Positions 8,963-18,983 are shown, counted from the stretch's first letter. The stretch: DNA of 64,000 nt from Citrobacter sp. 18056 (GCA_902706235.1 CACSJR010000006.1:62001-126000), one strand, 5' to 3'. The notes: generated by a model from the sequence alone, not told the origin. Translations and numbers: made by a program.

Positions 8963-9937
8963 CTATTTAAATCCCACCACCGGATGGGGCTGATACGGCG
9001 TTTCCAGTTCGGCAATCTGCTCCGGCTTCAGGGTGATATCCACCGCATTCAGTAACTCTTCGAGCTGTTCTTCCCGCGATGTACCGATAATGGGTGCCGC
9101 CACGCCGGGTTTGCTTAACAGCCACGCCAGCGCCACCTGCGCGCGCGTCACATCCAGCTCATCCGAAATGTTCGCCAGCCGTTGCGCAATATGTGCGTCA
9201 TTCTCTTCGGTGGTGCTGTAGAGCGTTTTACCAAACTCATCGGAGACCACGCGGGCGGTGGTTTCACCCCACGGACGGGTCAGACGACCGCGCGCCAGCG
9301 GACTCCACGGGATAACCGCCACGCCTTCCTGATAACACAGCGGCAGCATCTCGCGCTCTTCTTCGCGATAAATCAGATTGTAATGATCCTGCATGGTGAC
9401 GAACCGCGCCCAGCCGTGCTGTTTTTGCAGTTCCAGCGCCTGTGCGAACTGTGACGCATGCATGGATGACGCGCCGATGTAACGCGCCTTTCCGCTCTTA
9501 ACCACGTCGTTCAGAGCTTCCAGCGTCTCTTCAATCGGCGTGTTGTAATCCCAACGGTGGATTTGTAGCAGGTCGACGTAATCCATCCCCAAACGCGTCA
9601 GGCTGTCGTCGATAGAGCGCAGGATTTGCGCCCGGGAAAGCCCCTGCGGTAAATCCCCCGTTTGATGGTAAACCTTGGTCGCCACAACCACCTCTTCACG
9701 ACGGGCGAAATCACGCAGCGCACGGCCGACGATCTCTTCGCTGCTGCCGTCGGAGTAGCTGTTGGCGGTATCAAAGAAGTTAATCCCGCCTTCGAGGGCG
9801 TGTTTGATGATGGGGCGGCTGCTTTCTTCCGGCAGCGTCCAGGCGTGATTACCACGGTCAGGTTCGCCAAAAGTCATACAGCCAAGGCACAGTCGGGAGA
9901 CGTTGAGGTCGGTTGTTCCCAATTTATTGTATTGCAT
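8963..9937 (-). CDS. yajO: YajO, aldo/keto reductase family enzyme
   Basis: 324 residues, an (alpha/beta)8 NADPH-dependent aldo/keto reductase. The catalytic set is visible: Asp in FFDTANSYSDG (with the Tyr) near residue 55, Lys in VVATKVY near 86 and His in QIHRWD near 125. In E. coli, YajO has been linked to making 1-deoxyxylulose 5-phosphate from ribulose 5-phosphate, and it is next to dxs, as here. The physiological substrate is not settled. It is the last gene of the xseB-ispA-dxs-yajO strand-run, 60 bases after dxs. Confidence 0.95.
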   Translation of the reverse strand: MQYNKLGTTDLNVSRLCLGCMTFGEPDRGNHAWTLPEESSRPIIKHALEGGINFFDTANSYSDGSSEEIVGRALRDFARREEVVVATKVYHQTGDLPQGLSRAQILRSIDDSLTRLGMDYVDLLQIHRWDYNTPIEETLEALNDVVKSGKARYIGASSMHASQFAQALELQKQHGWARFVTMQDHYNLIYREEEREMLPLCYQEGVAVIPWSPLARGRLTRPWGETTARVVSDEFGKTLYSTTEENDAHIAQRLANISDELDVTRAQVALAWLLSKPGVAAPIIGTSREEQLEELLNAVDITLKPEQIAELETPYQPHPVVGFK

Positions 9938-9997
9938 GCTTCCACTCCTGCGATGAACATAATGTTAAGCATAGCAGGAGCGGAAAGGGGGGAAGGA

Positions 9998-11860
9998 TCA
10001 GGCCAGCCAGGCCGTGATTTTTGCTTCTATTCCGGCCGCATCGAGGCCGATATCTGCCCGCGCTTCTTCCTGCGTTCCCTGCGGGATAAAGACATCCGGC
10101 AGGCCAATATTCAGAACCGGTACCGGTTTGCGGTGCGCCATCAGCACTTCATTTACACCGCTGCCCGCACCGCCCATGATGGCGTTTTCTTCCAGCGTGA
10201 CCAGCACCTCATGACGGGCGGCCATCTCCAGAATTAGCGATTCATCCAGCGGTTTCACAAAGCGCATATCGACCAGTGTGGCATTGAGATTTTCGGCCAC
10301 CACGGCGGCATCCGCCAGCAGCGTACCAAAATTGAGAATCGCAATTTTCTCGCCCTGGCGTTTGACGACGCCTTTACCGAGCGGCAGTTTTTCCAGGGGG
10401 GCCAGCTCGACACCGGTACCGCTGCCGCGTGGATAGCGAACGGCGCTCGGGCCATCGTTGTAGTGATAGCCGGTAAACAGCATCTGGCGGCATTCGTTTT
10501 CATCGCTCGGGGTCATGATGACCATTTCCGGAATGCAGCGCAGATAGGAGAGGTCGAACGCACCCTGATGGGTTTGACCATCAGCGCCAACGATGCCCGC
10601 GCGGTCAATGGCGAACAGCACCGGCAATTTCTGGATTGCGACGTCGTGAATGACCTGATCATAAGCGCGTTGCAGGAAGGTCGAGTAAATCGCCACCACC
10701 GGCTTATAACCGCCAATCGCCAGACCGGCTGCAAACGTCACCGCATGCTGCTCGGCAATCGCCACGTCAAAATACTGGTCAGGGTATTTTTTAGAGAACG
10801 CGACCATCCCGGAGCCTTCACGCATGGCCGGGGTGACCGCCATCAGTTTGTTGTCTTTTGCCGCGGTTTCGCACAACCAGTCGCCGAAAATTTTCGAGTA
10901 ACCCGGCAGGCCACCGCTACTTTTCGGTAGCACACCGCTGGTATGATCGAATTTTGGCACCGCGTGGAAGGTGATGGGATCTTTTTCAGCTGGCTCATAA
11001 CCACGACCTTTTTTGGTCATGATGTGCAGGAACTGCGGGCCTTTCAGGTCGCGCATGTTTTTCAGTGTACTGACCAGCCCTAACACGTCGTGTCCGTCGA
11101 GCGGGCCGATATAGTTGAAACCAAGCTCTTCAAACAGCGTGCCCGGAACCACCATGCCTTTGATGTGCTCTTCAGTGCGTTTGAGGAGCTCTTTAATCGG
11201 CGGGACGCCTGAGAAGACTTTCTTGCCGCCTTCACGCAGCGACGAATAGAGCTTACCGGACAGCAGCTGTGCCAGATGGTTATTCAGCGCGCCGACGTTC
11301 TCGGAAATCGACATTTCGTTGTCGTTGAGGACAACCAGCATATCCGGCTTGATATCGCCCGCATGGTTCATCGCTTCGAACGCCATTCCGGCGGTGATCG
11401 CGCCGTCGCCGATGACGCACACGGTGCGACGTTGTTTGGCTTCTTTTTCTGCGGCGACGGCGATGCCGATCCCGGCAGAAATGGAGGTAGACGAGTGCCC
11501 GACGCTCAACACGTCGTACTCGCTTTCACCGCGCCATGGGAACGGATGCAGCCCACCTTTCTGGCGAATGGTGCCAATACGATCACGACGGCCGGTCAAA
11601 ATTTTGTGTGGATAAGCCTGATGACCCACGTCCCAGATCAGCTGATCGAACGGGGTGTTATAGACGTAATGCAGCGCCACGGTGAGTTCCACCGTGCCAA
11701 GCCCGGAGGCAAAGTGTCCGCTGGAGCGGCTCACGCTGTCGAGCAGGTAGCGACGCAGTTCGTCGCAGAGCTTCGGCAGGCTCTCTTTTGGCAACAGACG
11801 CAATTCCTGAGTGGACTCCACCAGTGCCAGCGTCGGGTATTTGGCTATATCAAAACTCAT
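9998..11860 (-). CDS. dxs: 1-deoxy-D-xylulose-5-phosphate synthase
   Basis: 620 residues, full length. Dxs condenses pyruvate and glyceraldehyde 3-phosphate with thiamine pyrophosphate; it is the entry enzyme of the MEP isoprenoid pathway and supplies a precursor for thiamine and pyridoxal. Visible: VGHQAYPHK near residue 77, the TPP/Mg motif [18 protein letters not shown] starting near 153 and the transketolase-like second domain with [17 protein letters not shown] near 365 (its Glu is the cofactor-activating residue). ispA is upstream on the same strand, but the usual short gap is occupied by an ERIC repeat (11873-11999). Confidence 0.98.
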   Translation of the reverse strand: MSFDIAKYPTLALVESTQELRLLPKESLPKLCDELRRYLLDSVSRSSGHFASGLGTVELTVALHYVYNTPFDQLIWDVGHQAYPHKILTGRRDRIGTIRQKGGLHPFPWRGESEYDVLSVGHSSTSISAGIGIAVAAEKEAKQRRTVCVIGDGAITAGMAFEAMNHAGDIKPDMLVVLNDNEMSISENVGALNNHLAQLLSGKLYSSLREGGKKVFSGVPPIKELLKRTEEHIKGMVVPGTLFEELGFNYIGPLDGHDVLGLVSTLKNMRDLKGPQFLHIMTKKGRGYEPAEKDPITFHAVPKFDHTSGVLPKSSGGLPGYSKIFGDWLCETAAKDNKLMAVTPAMREGSGMVAFSKKYPDQYFDVAIAEQHAVTFAAGLAIGGYKPVVAIYSTFLQRAYDQVIHDVAIQKLPVLFAIDRAGIVGADGQTHQGAFDLSYLRCIPEMVIMTPSDENECRQMLFTGYHYNDGPSAVRYPRGSGTGVELAPLEKLPLGKGVVKRQGEKIAILNFGTLLADAAVVAENLNATLVDMRFVKPLDESLILEMAARHEVLVTLEENAIMGGAGSGVNEVLMAHRKPVPVLNIGLPDVFIPQGTQEEARADIGLDAAGIEAKITAWLA

Positions 11861-11872
11861 CAGAGACTCACA

Positions 11873-11999
11873 AGTTCCTCTTCATTCTTCAGGCTACCGG
11901 GGCGTTGGCTTCCTCGTTCACCCCAGTCACTTACTCGTGTAAGCTCCTGAGGATTCACTGCGTTGCCGCCTTCCTGCAACCTGAATTATTTAGAGGATG
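11873..11999. repeat. ERIC element (diverged) between ispA and dxs
   Basis: A 127-bp unit aligned with the better-conserved copy at 28157-28283, including the core TCACCCCAGTCACTTACT and the other arm GTAAGCTCCTGAGGATTCAC. The outer ends have drifted (for example AGAGGATG where the other copy has AGGGTATA). ERIC elements are non-coding, palindromic intergenic repeats of enterobacteria. This copy lies inside an operon and will be transcribed as a large RNA hairpin between the ispA and dxs coding regions. Confidence 0.9.
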
Positions 12000-12003
12000 T
12001 AGT

Positions 12004-12903
12004 TTATTTATCGCGCTGAATAATGTAATTCGCTAGCGCTTCCAGTGCCGTGGTGTCCAGAGACTGCGCGGCCAGTACCGTTAATGACTGGCGGGCTTCT
12101 TCAATGAGATCACGGGCTTTTCGTTGGGCTTGCTCAAGTCCCAATAGGGCAGGGTAGGTGCTTTTACCAAGCTGCTGGTCAGCGCCCTGGCGTTTGCCAA
12201 GGGTCGCAGTATCCCCTACCACATCCAGAATGTCATCTTGCACCTGGAATGCGAGGCCGATGCTTTCGGCGTATTTATCCAGCACCGGCAGGGCCGCTTT
12301 GCCCGGCTCACCAGCGCTCAGCGCACCCAGGCGAACGGCAGAGCGGATAAGCGCCCCGGTTTTGTGGCGATGAATACGCTCAAGTGCGTCTAAGTCAACC
12401 TGCTTACCTTCTGCGTCCAGATCAAGCGCTTGTCCGCCGCACATCCCCGCCACGCCGCTGGCCTGAGCCAGCTCTGACACCATCGCCAGACGGAAACGGT
12501 CTGACACTTCCGGCATCGGTGCATCACTGAGTATAGAAAACGCCAGCGTCTGTAGGGCGTCGCCGGCCAGAATGGCATTGGCTTCACCGTATTTGATGTG
12601 GCAGGTCGGTTGGCCGCGACGCAGATCGTCATCGTCCATCGCCGGCAGATCGTCGTGGATCAACGAATAGGCATGAATACATTCCACCGCCGCCGCAGGG
12701 GCGTCCAGCGTGGAAAGACTCACGTTGAACATGCCGCCGGTGGCGTACACCAGGAATGGGCGCAGGCGTTTACCCCCCAAGAGTGCACCATAATGCATGG
12801 CTTCAACCAGCGGAGTGTTCTGAAAGGGCTGCGGAGCAATAAACTGACGCAGCGCTTCATTGGCCCGCTCGACGCAGGCTTGTAATTGATGCGAGAAATC
12901 CAT
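12004..12903 (-). CDS. ispA: Farnesyl diphosphate synthase (geranyltranstransferase)
   Basis: 299 residues. IspA adds isopentenyl diphosphate to dimethylallyl and geranyl diphosphate to give farnesyl diphosphate, used for undecaprenyl carriers, quinones and heme O. The first aspartate-rich motif DDLPAMDDDDLRRG (near residue 84-97) and the second one, QDDILDVVGD (near 223), are intact, as is the conserved LLGGKRLRPFL near residue 42. It starts 3 bases after the xseB stop. The stop codon is followed at once by an ERIC element. Confidence 0.98.
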   Translation of the reverse strand: MDFSHQLQACVERANEALRQFIAPQPFQNTPLVEAMHYGALLGGKRLRPFLVYATGGMFNVSLSTLDAPAAAVECIHAYSLIHDDLPAMDDDDLRRGQPTCHIKYGEANAILAGDALQTLAFSILSDAPMPEVSDRFRLAMVSELAQASGVAGMCGGQALDLDAEGKQVDLDALERIHRHKTGALIRSAVRLGALSAGEPGKAALPVLDKYAESIGLAFQVQDDILDVVGDTATLGKRQGADQQLGKSTYPALLGLEQAQRKARDLIEEARQSLTVLAAQSLDTTALEALANYIIQRDK

Positions 12904-12906
12904 TGT

Positions 12907-13149
12907 TTACTCAGCGTCCGGCGTGAAAGGGGTCAGCGGGGCTTCCTCGTTATCAGCGAGCAGGATTTGTACCCGCTGCTCCGCCTGTTGCAGCTTCACC
13001 TGACCCTGACGCGCCAGCTGAACGCCGCGCTCGAACTCGTTCAGGGCGTCTTCCAGCGGTAAGTCACCGTTTTCGAGACGGGAAACAATCTGCTCAAGTT
13101 CAGTCAGTGCGCTTTCAAACGTGGCTGGCGCTTCATTTTTCTTTGGCAT
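12907..13149 (-). CDS. xseB: Exodeoxyribonuclease VII small subunit
   Basis: 80 residues from the ATG at 13149; the reading frame is open far upstream, but this start gives the normal family length and the known N-terminus MPKKNEAP. XseB binds the large subunit XseA to form exonuclease VII, which degrades single-stranded DNA from both ends. The helical core [20 protein letters not shown] is typical. It heads the xseB-ispA-dxs operon and is divergent from thiI. Confidence 0.95.
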   Translation of the reverse strand: MPKKNEAPATFESALTELEQIVSRLENGDLPLEDALNEFERGVQLARQGQVKLQQAEQRVQILLADNEEAPLTPFTPDAE

Positions 13150-13348
13150 AGTGAATGTTTGACTCTTGTTGTGTCGCGACCCGCCTATGGTAGCGAAGTC
13201 CTCGGGCATATGAAATAACGCATAATGGTAACGCGCAGGTTGACCGCGATGGTGGTATACTTGCGCGCCTGGATGCAGCCGGGATGTCATGGCTGCTGTA
13301 TTTTTTGTCCACAAGCCCAATCGGGTTTGCCAACGAACCATTGCCGCC

Positions 13349-14797
13349 ATGAAGTTTATCATTAAATTGTTCCCGGAAATTACCATCAAAAGCCAATCTG
13401 TGCGGTTGCGCTTTATAAAAATTCTGACCGGGAATATCCGTAACGTACTCAAGCAGTACGACGAAACCCTTGCCGTTGTTCGTCATTGGGATCACATTGA
13501 AGTTCGCGCTAAAGACGAAGATCAGCGTCCGATTATTCGCGATGCGCTGACTCGTATTCCCGGCATCCACCATATTCTGGAAGTGGAAGATGTGCCTTTC
13601 ACTTCACTGCACGATATCTTCGAGCAGACGCTGCCACTGTGGCGCGAAACGCTGGAAGGTAAATCTTTCTGCGTGCGCGTGAAACGTCGTGGTAAGCATG
13701 ACTTCACCTCTATTGAGGTAGAGCGCTACGTGGGCGGCGGGCTGAATCAGCACATCGAAACCGCGCGCGTGAAGCTGACCAAACCGGATGTCACGGTTAA
13801 TCTGGAAATTGATAACGACCGTCTGCTGCTGGTTAAAGGCCGCTACGAAGGTATCGGTGGTTTCCCGATTGGTACTCAGGAAGACGTGCTGTCGCTGATT
13901 TCCGGCGGCTTCGACTCCGGCGTGTCCAGCTATATGTTGATCCGTCGCGGCTGTCGCGTGCACTACTGCTTCTTCAACCTGGGCGGCGCGGCGCATGAAA
14001 TCGGCGTACGTCAGGTGGCGCATTATCTGTGGAACCGCTTCGGTAGTTCACACCGCGTACGCTTCGTGGCGATCAACTTCGAACCTGTGGTGGGCGAAAT
14101 CCTCGAAAAAGTCGACGACGGCCAGATGGGCGTGGTGCTTAAACGTATGATGATGCGTGCTGCGTCTCAGGTTGCTGAACGCTACGGCGTGCAGGCGCTG
14201 GTCACAGGCGAAGCGCTGGGCCAGGTCTCCAGCCAGACCCTGACCAACCTGCGTCTGATCGACAACGTGTCCGATACCTTGATTCTGCGTCCGCTGATTT
14301 CTCACGACAAAGAACACATCATCGATCTGGCGCGTGAAATCGGTACTGAAGATTTTGCCCGTACCATGCCGGAATACTGCGGCGTGATTTCGAAGAGCCC
14401 GACCGTGAAAGCGGTGAAGGCAAAAATCGAAGCGGAAGAGCAGAACTTCGATTTCGCGATCCTCGACAAAGTGGTGGCGGAAGCCAACAACGTCGATATT
14501 CGCGAGATTGCGCAGCAGACTCAACAGGAAGTGGTTGAAGTTGAAACCGTCACTGAGTTTGCCGCCACCGACGTGGTGCTCGATATTCGTTCTATCGATG
14601 AGCAGGACGACAAACCACTGAAGCTCGAAGGCGTGGAAGTGGGGTCGCTGCCGTTCTACAAACTCAGCACCCAGTTTGGTGACCTCGACCAGAGCAGAAC
14701 GTATTTGCTGTGGTGCGATCGCGGTGTCATGAGCCGTCTGCAGGCGCTGTATCTGCGCGAGCAGGGCTTTGCTAACGTGAAGGTCTATCGCCCGTAG
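13349..14797 (+). CDS. thiI: ThiI, tRNA 4-thiouridine synthase / thiazole sulfur carrier protein
   Basis: 482 residues from the ATG at 13349 ([10 protein letters not shown]), the E. coli length. Order of domains: ferredoxin-like and THUMP RNA-binding domain (1-165), PP-loop ATPase with [11 protein letters not shown] near residue 184, and a C-terminal rhodanese domain whose cysteine in LLWCDRG (near 456) carries the persulfide from IscS. A second conserved cysteine is in EYCGVIS near 344. ThiI makes s4U8 in tRNA and passes sulfur to ThiS for thiamine. In E. coli the next gene is yajL; here an accessory sugar locus lies between them. Confidence 0.97.
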   Translation: MKFIIKLFPEITIKSQSVRLRFIKILTGNIRNVLKQYDETLAVVRHWDHIEVRAKDEDQRPIIRDALTRIPGIHHILEVEDVPFTSLHDIFEQTLPLWRETLEGKSFCVRVKRRGKHDFTSIEVERYVGGGLNQHIETARVKLTKPDVTVNLEIDNDRLLLVKGRYEGIGGFPIGTQEDVLSLISGGFDSGVSSYMLIRRGCRVHYCFFNLGGAAHEIGVRQVAHYLWNRFGSSHRVRFVAINFEPVVGEILEKVDDGQMGVVLKRMMMRAASQVAERYGVQALVTGEALGQVSSQTLTNLRLIDNVSDTLILRPLISHDKEHIIDLAREIGTEDFARTMPEYCGVISKSPTVKAVKAKIEAEEQNFDFAILDKVVAEANNVDIREIAQQTQQEVVEVETVTEFAATDVVLDIRSIDEQDDKPLKLEGVEVGSLPFYKLSTQFGDLDQSRTYLLWCDRGVMSRLQALYLREQGFANVKVYRP

Positions 14798-14804
14798 AGT
14801 GACA

Positions 14805-14873
14805 GCCCAGCGGCATGCTGTTTGCCAGGCCTACGTGGAAATGTAGGCCTGGTAAGCACCGCGCCACCCGGCA
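14805..14873. repeat. REP pair (BIME) downstream of thiI
   Basis: Perfect 10-bp inverted repeat CCAGGCCTAC (14825-14834) / GTAGGCCTGG (14843-14852), flanked on each side by GC-rich half-palindromes ending in GCC/GGC, the layout of two REP units in opposite orientation. Such elements lie after genes and stabilise the 3' end of mRNA or bind gyrase. It marks the edge between thiI and the accessory locus. Confidence 0.65.
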
Positions 14874-14889
14874 TTTGTCTGAGGTCAGC

Positions 14890-15624
14890 ATGCAAAAGGT
14901 GCACAAGTATATTGAGATTAAGGAACGCATTAAGGGCGACATTCTTAATCAACGCTATAAAAAAGGTGAAAGCATTCCCTCCGAGCGTGAACTGGCAGGC
15001 CTCTACGGCGTGACCCGCGTAACGGTGCAGAAAGCGATGGATAACCTGGTTCAGGAAGGGTTTATCGAGCGCATTCACGGCAAAGGGATGTTCGTGCTGA
15101 AAAACAGCGCCACCAACGTCTACCTTTTGAATAACGAAACCAGCGACAGCATCCTCGGCTTTTCCCGCGAATTTCAGGGGCGAGTAAAGGTCAGCAGTCA
15201 GCTGTTAGCGTTCAATGTCATTCAGGCTGATGCCACCCTGGCGCAGCATCTTGAAATCTCTCCCGGCGACAACGTCTGGTTTATCCGTCGTATCCGATTG
15301 CTCGACGGCAATCCGGTGCTGGTGGAAGACAGTAATATCCCGCAAAGTGTTATCGACGCCATTCCTGAGGAGATCCTCAAGGAAGGCTCGCTGTATGGCT
15401 ATATCGAAGAGTACACCGGAAAGAAAATCAAAGACGCCGACTCCATTATCGAAGCCGCGTTGTTTGACGATGGGCTGGCACCGCTGCTCAATATTGCCAG
15501 CGGCCAGCCGATGCTGAAAATTACCGAAGTGACGCGCCTTGTCGACAAAACGGCGTTTAACTACTCCATCAGCTATAACCGCGCTGATATCTTCCGGGTC
15601 AAAAACCTGCGCATCGAACGCTAG
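14890..15624 (+). CDS. GntR-family (HutC subfamily) transcriptional regulator
   Basis: 244 residues from the ATG at 14890. The N-terminal winged helix (about 1-70) has the GntR signature SIPSERELAGLYGVTRVTVQ; the C-terminal half (about 85-240) is a UTRA ligand-binding domain, typical of regulators that sense sugar phosphates such as NagR/DasR, PhnF or TreR. It is convergent with the PTS/GH4/deaminase operon and is its obvious candidate repressor; a palindrome of DasR/NagR type lies ahead of that operon at 19047-19066. The ligand may be an amino-sugar phosphate, which is inference from the neighbours. Confidence 0.88.
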   Translation: MQKVHKYIEIKERIKGDILNQRYKKGESIPSERELAGLYGVTRVTVQKAMDNLVQEGFIERIHGKGMFVLKNSATNVYLLNNETSDSILGFSREFQGRVKVSSQLLAFNVIQADATLAQHLEISPGDNVWFIRRIRLLDGNPVLVEDSNIPQSVIDAIPEEILKEGSLYGYIEEYTGKKIKDADSIIEAALFDDGLAPLLNIASGQPMLKITEVTRLVDKTAFNYSISYNRADIFRVKNLRIER

Positions 15625-15653
15625 CAGGCGCGAAAGTACCTGCCAGATGTCCG

Positions 15654-16376
15654 CTACAGTGCGCTGGCTGCCGCGTTATCGACATACAAACTCGCCTGTG
15701 GCACCGTTTTGACCAGCGTCGACGGAATATCGCGACTCGCCGGGTGATTCACAGTCTGCGCCACAATGGCCGCTTTCTTCTCACCACTTGCCATCACCAC
15801 AATATTTTTCGCCGCCAGAATGGTTTTCAGCCCAAGTGAAATACCCTGTTTTATCTCGCGTGGGGTGTCGAAATACTTCACTGATACCGCCTGTGTTATC
15901 GCGTCCAGCGTCACAACGTGACAGGTGTTGTCCAGTGAAACGCCCGGCTCGTTAAAGCCAATGTGCCCATTCATTCCTATACCGAGCACGATACAGTCAA
16001 TGGGCCCATGCTGCTCAATATAGCCATCCACGCGCTGGCACTCTGTCTGCGGGTTGGCGGTGAGCCCATCGAAGAAGCAGATTTGCTCATCCCGCAGCGT
16101 CAACTTGTCGAAGAAATGATGCCAGACCATTTCGCGGCAGCTGCCTTTGTCCGCCTTGCCAAGACCGAGCCATTCATCCAGCCCGAGAAACTGCGTACGG
16201 GAAAAGTCCACGCGGCCCTGCTTTTGCGCCTCGACCAGTGCGGCAAAGACGCCCAGCGGTGTGTCACCGCCCGCGATACAGATGAGCGCGTCGGGTTTGG
16301 CATTCACGCAGTGAATCACGTTTTGCGCGACCGCCTGGCACAGCTGCGAGTAGTCCGGGGAAATGTGTGTTTTCAT
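15654..16376 (-). CDS. AgaI/NagB-like amino-sugar-phosphate deaminase (isomerase)
   Basis: 240 residues of the glucosamine-6-phosphate deaminase / 6-phosphogluconolactonase fold. Residues corresponding to the NagB active site are visible: the Asp in FLGLDEW (catalytic base) and GIGMNGHIGFNEP with the catalytic His and Glu. The residue before Gly-His is Asn, where NagB has Asp; E. coli AgaI (galactosamine-6-phosphate deaminase/isomerase) also has Asn there, so this protein is closer to AgaI than to NagB. It is the last gene of the operon, 9 bases after the GH4 gene, and probably converts a released hexosamine 6-phosphate into a ketose 6-phosphate plus ammonia. The exact sugar is not known. Confidence 0.8.
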   Translation of the reverse strand: MKTHISPDYSQLCQAVAQNVIHCVNAKPDALICIAGGDTPLGVFAALVEAQKQGRVDFSRTQFLGLDEWLGLGKADKGSCREMVWHHFFDKLTLRDEQICFFDGLTANPQTECQRVDGYIEQHGPIDCIVLGIGMNGHIGFNEPGVSLDNTCHVVTLDAITQAVSVKYFDTPREIKQGISLGLKTILAAKNIVVMASGEKKAAIVAQTVNHPASRDIPSTLVKTVPQASLYVDNAAASAL

Positions 16377-16385
16377 GGCGATTCC

Positions 16386-17702
16386 TTAGCATTTAGCCTG
16401 ATATTGCGGTAAATAGCGCTGATTCACTTCCAGATATTCATCGAGAATTTTCTCGGCAAGTGTTGCCGACGGTACCAGCGGGTTAATGGTCAGCGCCATC
16501 AGCGCAGTGCTGTAATCACCGGTGACTGCGGCTTCGACGGTCAGTTCTTCATAGGCTTTCACGCTCTGGATCAGACCGCGAATTTTGACAGGTATCCGTC
16601 CGTACGCCAGCGGGTGCGCACCGTGACGATCGATGACCGCGTTGGTTTCTAGCGTCACGTGATCCGGCAGATCCGGTGTCGCGCCGTTGTTGACGGTATT
16701 CACCACGTGGATCTCTTTTTTGTCGTTAAAAATCGAACTGATAATCGAGCAGGCGGTATCCGAATACCAGGCGCCGCCGCGTTTTTCCAGCTCTTTCGGT
16801 TTATGGGAAAGGTGCTCATCCTGATAAAGCTCAAACAGGCGATGCTCAATCTCGCGGGTTTGCTCACCGCGGGTGCCTTTGGTACTGGCATCTTTCTGCG
16901 CCGCCTCAACCATTTCACGGGTCAGGAAGAAGTACTTCAGATAGGAAATCGGGTACATGTGTAACGCTTTGGCAAAGCGCGAGGAGAAGCCGATGTCCGG
17001 GATATTTTTCAGCGAGTTGCTGGCGCTGCCCTGCGCCAGTTTTGCCATGAAATCATCGGTGTAATCTTCGCCTTTAATGAAAATCTGGTCGGCGAAAATC
17101 AGGTGATTCAGGCCCATGATACGGGCGTAAACGTCCTTCTTTTCGACCTCATAGGCTTTGGCGATATCCATCAGCATGCTATTGGCGCCGCTGCAAATCC
17201 CGATGCTCTTGATGTTCGAATGGCGGGTGATGGCTTCGGTGACGATCCCAGCCGGGTTGGTGAAGTTAATCAGCCACGCGTCAGGACAATATTTTTCCAT
17301 GTCCCGGCAGATATCCAGCAGCACCGGGATCGTACGCTGGGCTTTCATAAACCCGCCTGGGCCGGTGGTTTCCTGGCCCAGCACACCGTATTTCAACGGG
17401 ATTTTTTCATCGTTGATGCGTGCATCGAGAAAACCGACGCGCAGCTGGGTCGTGACGAAATCGGCGTCTTTCAGCGCTTCGGCGCGGTCGAGGGACAGAT
17501 GAATGTTCATCGGAACCCCGGCTTCTTTCACCATGCGCTGCGCCAGCTTGCCGACAATCTCCAGCTTCTCTTTGCCTTCTTCGATGTCCAGCAGATAGTA
17601 ATCGGTGACCGGAAGTTCATCGTAACGTTTGATAAAGCCGTCGATCAGTTCCGGGGTATAGCTTGAGCCACCGCCGATGGTGACAATTTTGAGCTTTTTC
17701 AT
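16386..17702 (-). CDS. 6-phospho-beta-glucosidase, glycoside hydrolase family 4
   Basis: 438 residues. GH4 enzymes cut 6-phosphorylated disaccharides by an NAD+- and Mn2+-dependent oxidation/elimination mechanism. The nucleotide motif VTIGGGSSYTPEL is at residues 7-19; the metal-binding cysteine is in GICSGAN (near 171) and the histidine in MGLNHL (near 200). It resembles E. coli ChbF (chitobiose 6-phosphate and cellobiose 6-phosphate hydrolase) and Bacillus LicH over the full length. It starts 12 bases after the EIIC gene and is followed by an AgaI-like deaminase, which suggests a disaccharide containing an amino sugar; this substrate is inference. Confidence 0.92.
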   Translation of the reverse strand: MKKLKIVTIGGGSSYTPELIDGFIKRYDELPVTDYYLLDIEEGKEKLEIVGKLAQRMVKEAGVPMNIHLSLDRAEALKDADFVTTQLRVGFLDARINDEKIPLKYGVLGQETTGPGGFMKAQRTIPVLLDICRDMEKYCPDAWLINFTNPAGIVTEAITRHSNIKSIGICSGANSMLMDIAKAYEVEKKDVYARIMGLNHLIFADQIFIKGEDYTDDFMAKLAQGSASNSLKNIPDIGFSSRFAKALHMYPISYLKYFFLTREMVEAAQKDASTKGTRGEQTREIEHRLFELYQDEHLSHKPKELEKRGGAWYSDTACSIISSIFNDKKEIHVVNTVNNGATPDLPDHVTLETNAVIDRHGAHPLAYGRIPVKIRGLIQSVKAYEELTVEAAVTGDYSTALMALTINPLVPSATLAEKILDEYLEVNQRYLPQYQAKC

Positions 17703-17714
17703 CAGATATCCTTT

Positions 17715-18983
17715 TTACAATGCGGAGTCAGTGTTCAGTACGGATTCGCTTACGCGCTGTTCTTCATGACGCTCTTTTGTCAGCTGTTGACGTTCGAGCA
17801 GTTTGAAGAACGGGAAGTAGATGGCGACAGAAATGACCACGGTACAGACGGACCAGATAACCGCCGGAATATTGCCGCCGGTGACGAACCAGGCCGCGAG
17901 AATAGGCGGCATGGTCCACGGGATTTGCAGTACCGGGCGGCCGATGATGTCGAAGTACATCAGGCTGTAGGTGGAGATACACAGCAGCATCGGCGTCAGG
18001 GTGAACGGGATCATCAGCAGCGGGTTGAAGACAATCGGGCAGCCGAAAATGACTGGTTCGTTGATACAGAACACCGCCGAAGGCAGCGACAATTTGCCTA
18101 CCGATTTATACAGTTTGCTGCGGGAGCGCAGCATCGCCAGCACCAGACCGAGCGTGGCGCCCGTGCCGCCGATACACATAAACACGATGTAAAAGCCGTC
18201 GGCGGTGATGTGTGGAATGGGCTGGTGGTTTAAATACGCCTGGGTATTTTCGGCGATGTATTTCAGGAAGATCGGGCTGGTGATGCCGGAAAGCACGTTG
18301 TCACCGTGAATGCCGCAGCACCACAGAAGTGAAATCAGGAAAATCAGCACCAGCATGCCTGGCAGCGAGCCGAGACCGCTGACCAGCGGGCTGAGGATCT
18401 GGGTGAAAAATTCATTGATATCAAAGCCGAGCATGACCCGGACAAACCACACCAGCGTGATGGCGACTGCTGCCGGAATCAGGCTCGCAAAAGATTGAGC
18501 CACGGCGGGCGGAACGCCGTCCGGCAGCTTGATGACAATTTCGCGGCCAATAAACCAGCGAATGATATGCACCGTCAGCACCGCCAGAATAATGGCGGAG
18601 AACAGGCCCGCCGCCCCGAGGTTGTCGACGTTCAGCTGATATTTATCGTTGAGCTGTGCCAGCAGGAACACCACCAGTGTGACGGCGCTGCAGGTAATCG
18701 CATTCAGCTTATATTCTTTCGCGAGGTTGTAGCTGATCCCCACGGCGGAAATCAGGCCGATTGCGCCGAAGGTAACGGCAACCGGCGCGCTGATTTTGTC
18801 AGCCCACGGGCCTAACCATTCGCTCCAGCCGGGGATCGGTAAATTGGCGATGATTAAGAAAAGACTGCCAGTGATGGTGAACGGCAGCGTCAGCGCGATC
18901 CCGTTACGGACCGCTACCAGAATTTTGTTTTCACCAATCCGGATAAGGACAGGGATGACCTTGCTCTCAATAAACGTAATCAC
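17715..18983 (-). CDS. PTS sugar transporter EIIC, lactose/cellobiose/chitobiose family
   Basis: 422 residues, about ten membrane helices, starting at GTG 18983 with GAGGAG seven bases upstream. The family motifs are intact: GIHGDN with the putative substrate-binding His (near 225) and INEPVIFGCPIVFNP with the conserved Glu (near 295). EIIC alone forms the membrane channel; it needs EIIA and EIIB partners to phosphorylate the sugar. Neither is encoded in this operon or elsewhere in the window, so they must come from another locus such as chb-like genes. First gene of the operon; a GntR-type operator lies 64 bases upstream of its start. Confidence 0.92.
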   Translation of the reverse strand: MITFIESKVIPVLIRIGENKILVAVRNGIALTLPFTITGSLFLIIANLPIPGWSEWLGPWADKISAPVAVTFGAIGLISAVGISYNLAKEYKLNAITCSAVTLVVFLLAQLNDKYQLNVDNLGAAGLFSAIILAVLTVHIIRWFIGREIVIKLPDGVPPAVAQSFASLIPAAVAITLVWFVRVMLGFDINEFFTQILSPLVSGLGSLPGMLVLIFLISLLWCCGIHGDNVLSGITSPIFLKYIAENTQAYLNHQPIPHITADGFYIVFMCIGGTGATLGLVLAMLRSRSKLYKSVGKLSLPSAVFCINEPVIFGCPIVFNPLLMIPFTLTPMLLCISTYSLMYFDIIGRPVLQIPWTMPPILAAWFVTGGNIPAVIWSVCTVVISVAIYFPFFKLLERQQLTKERHEEQRVSESVLNTDSAL

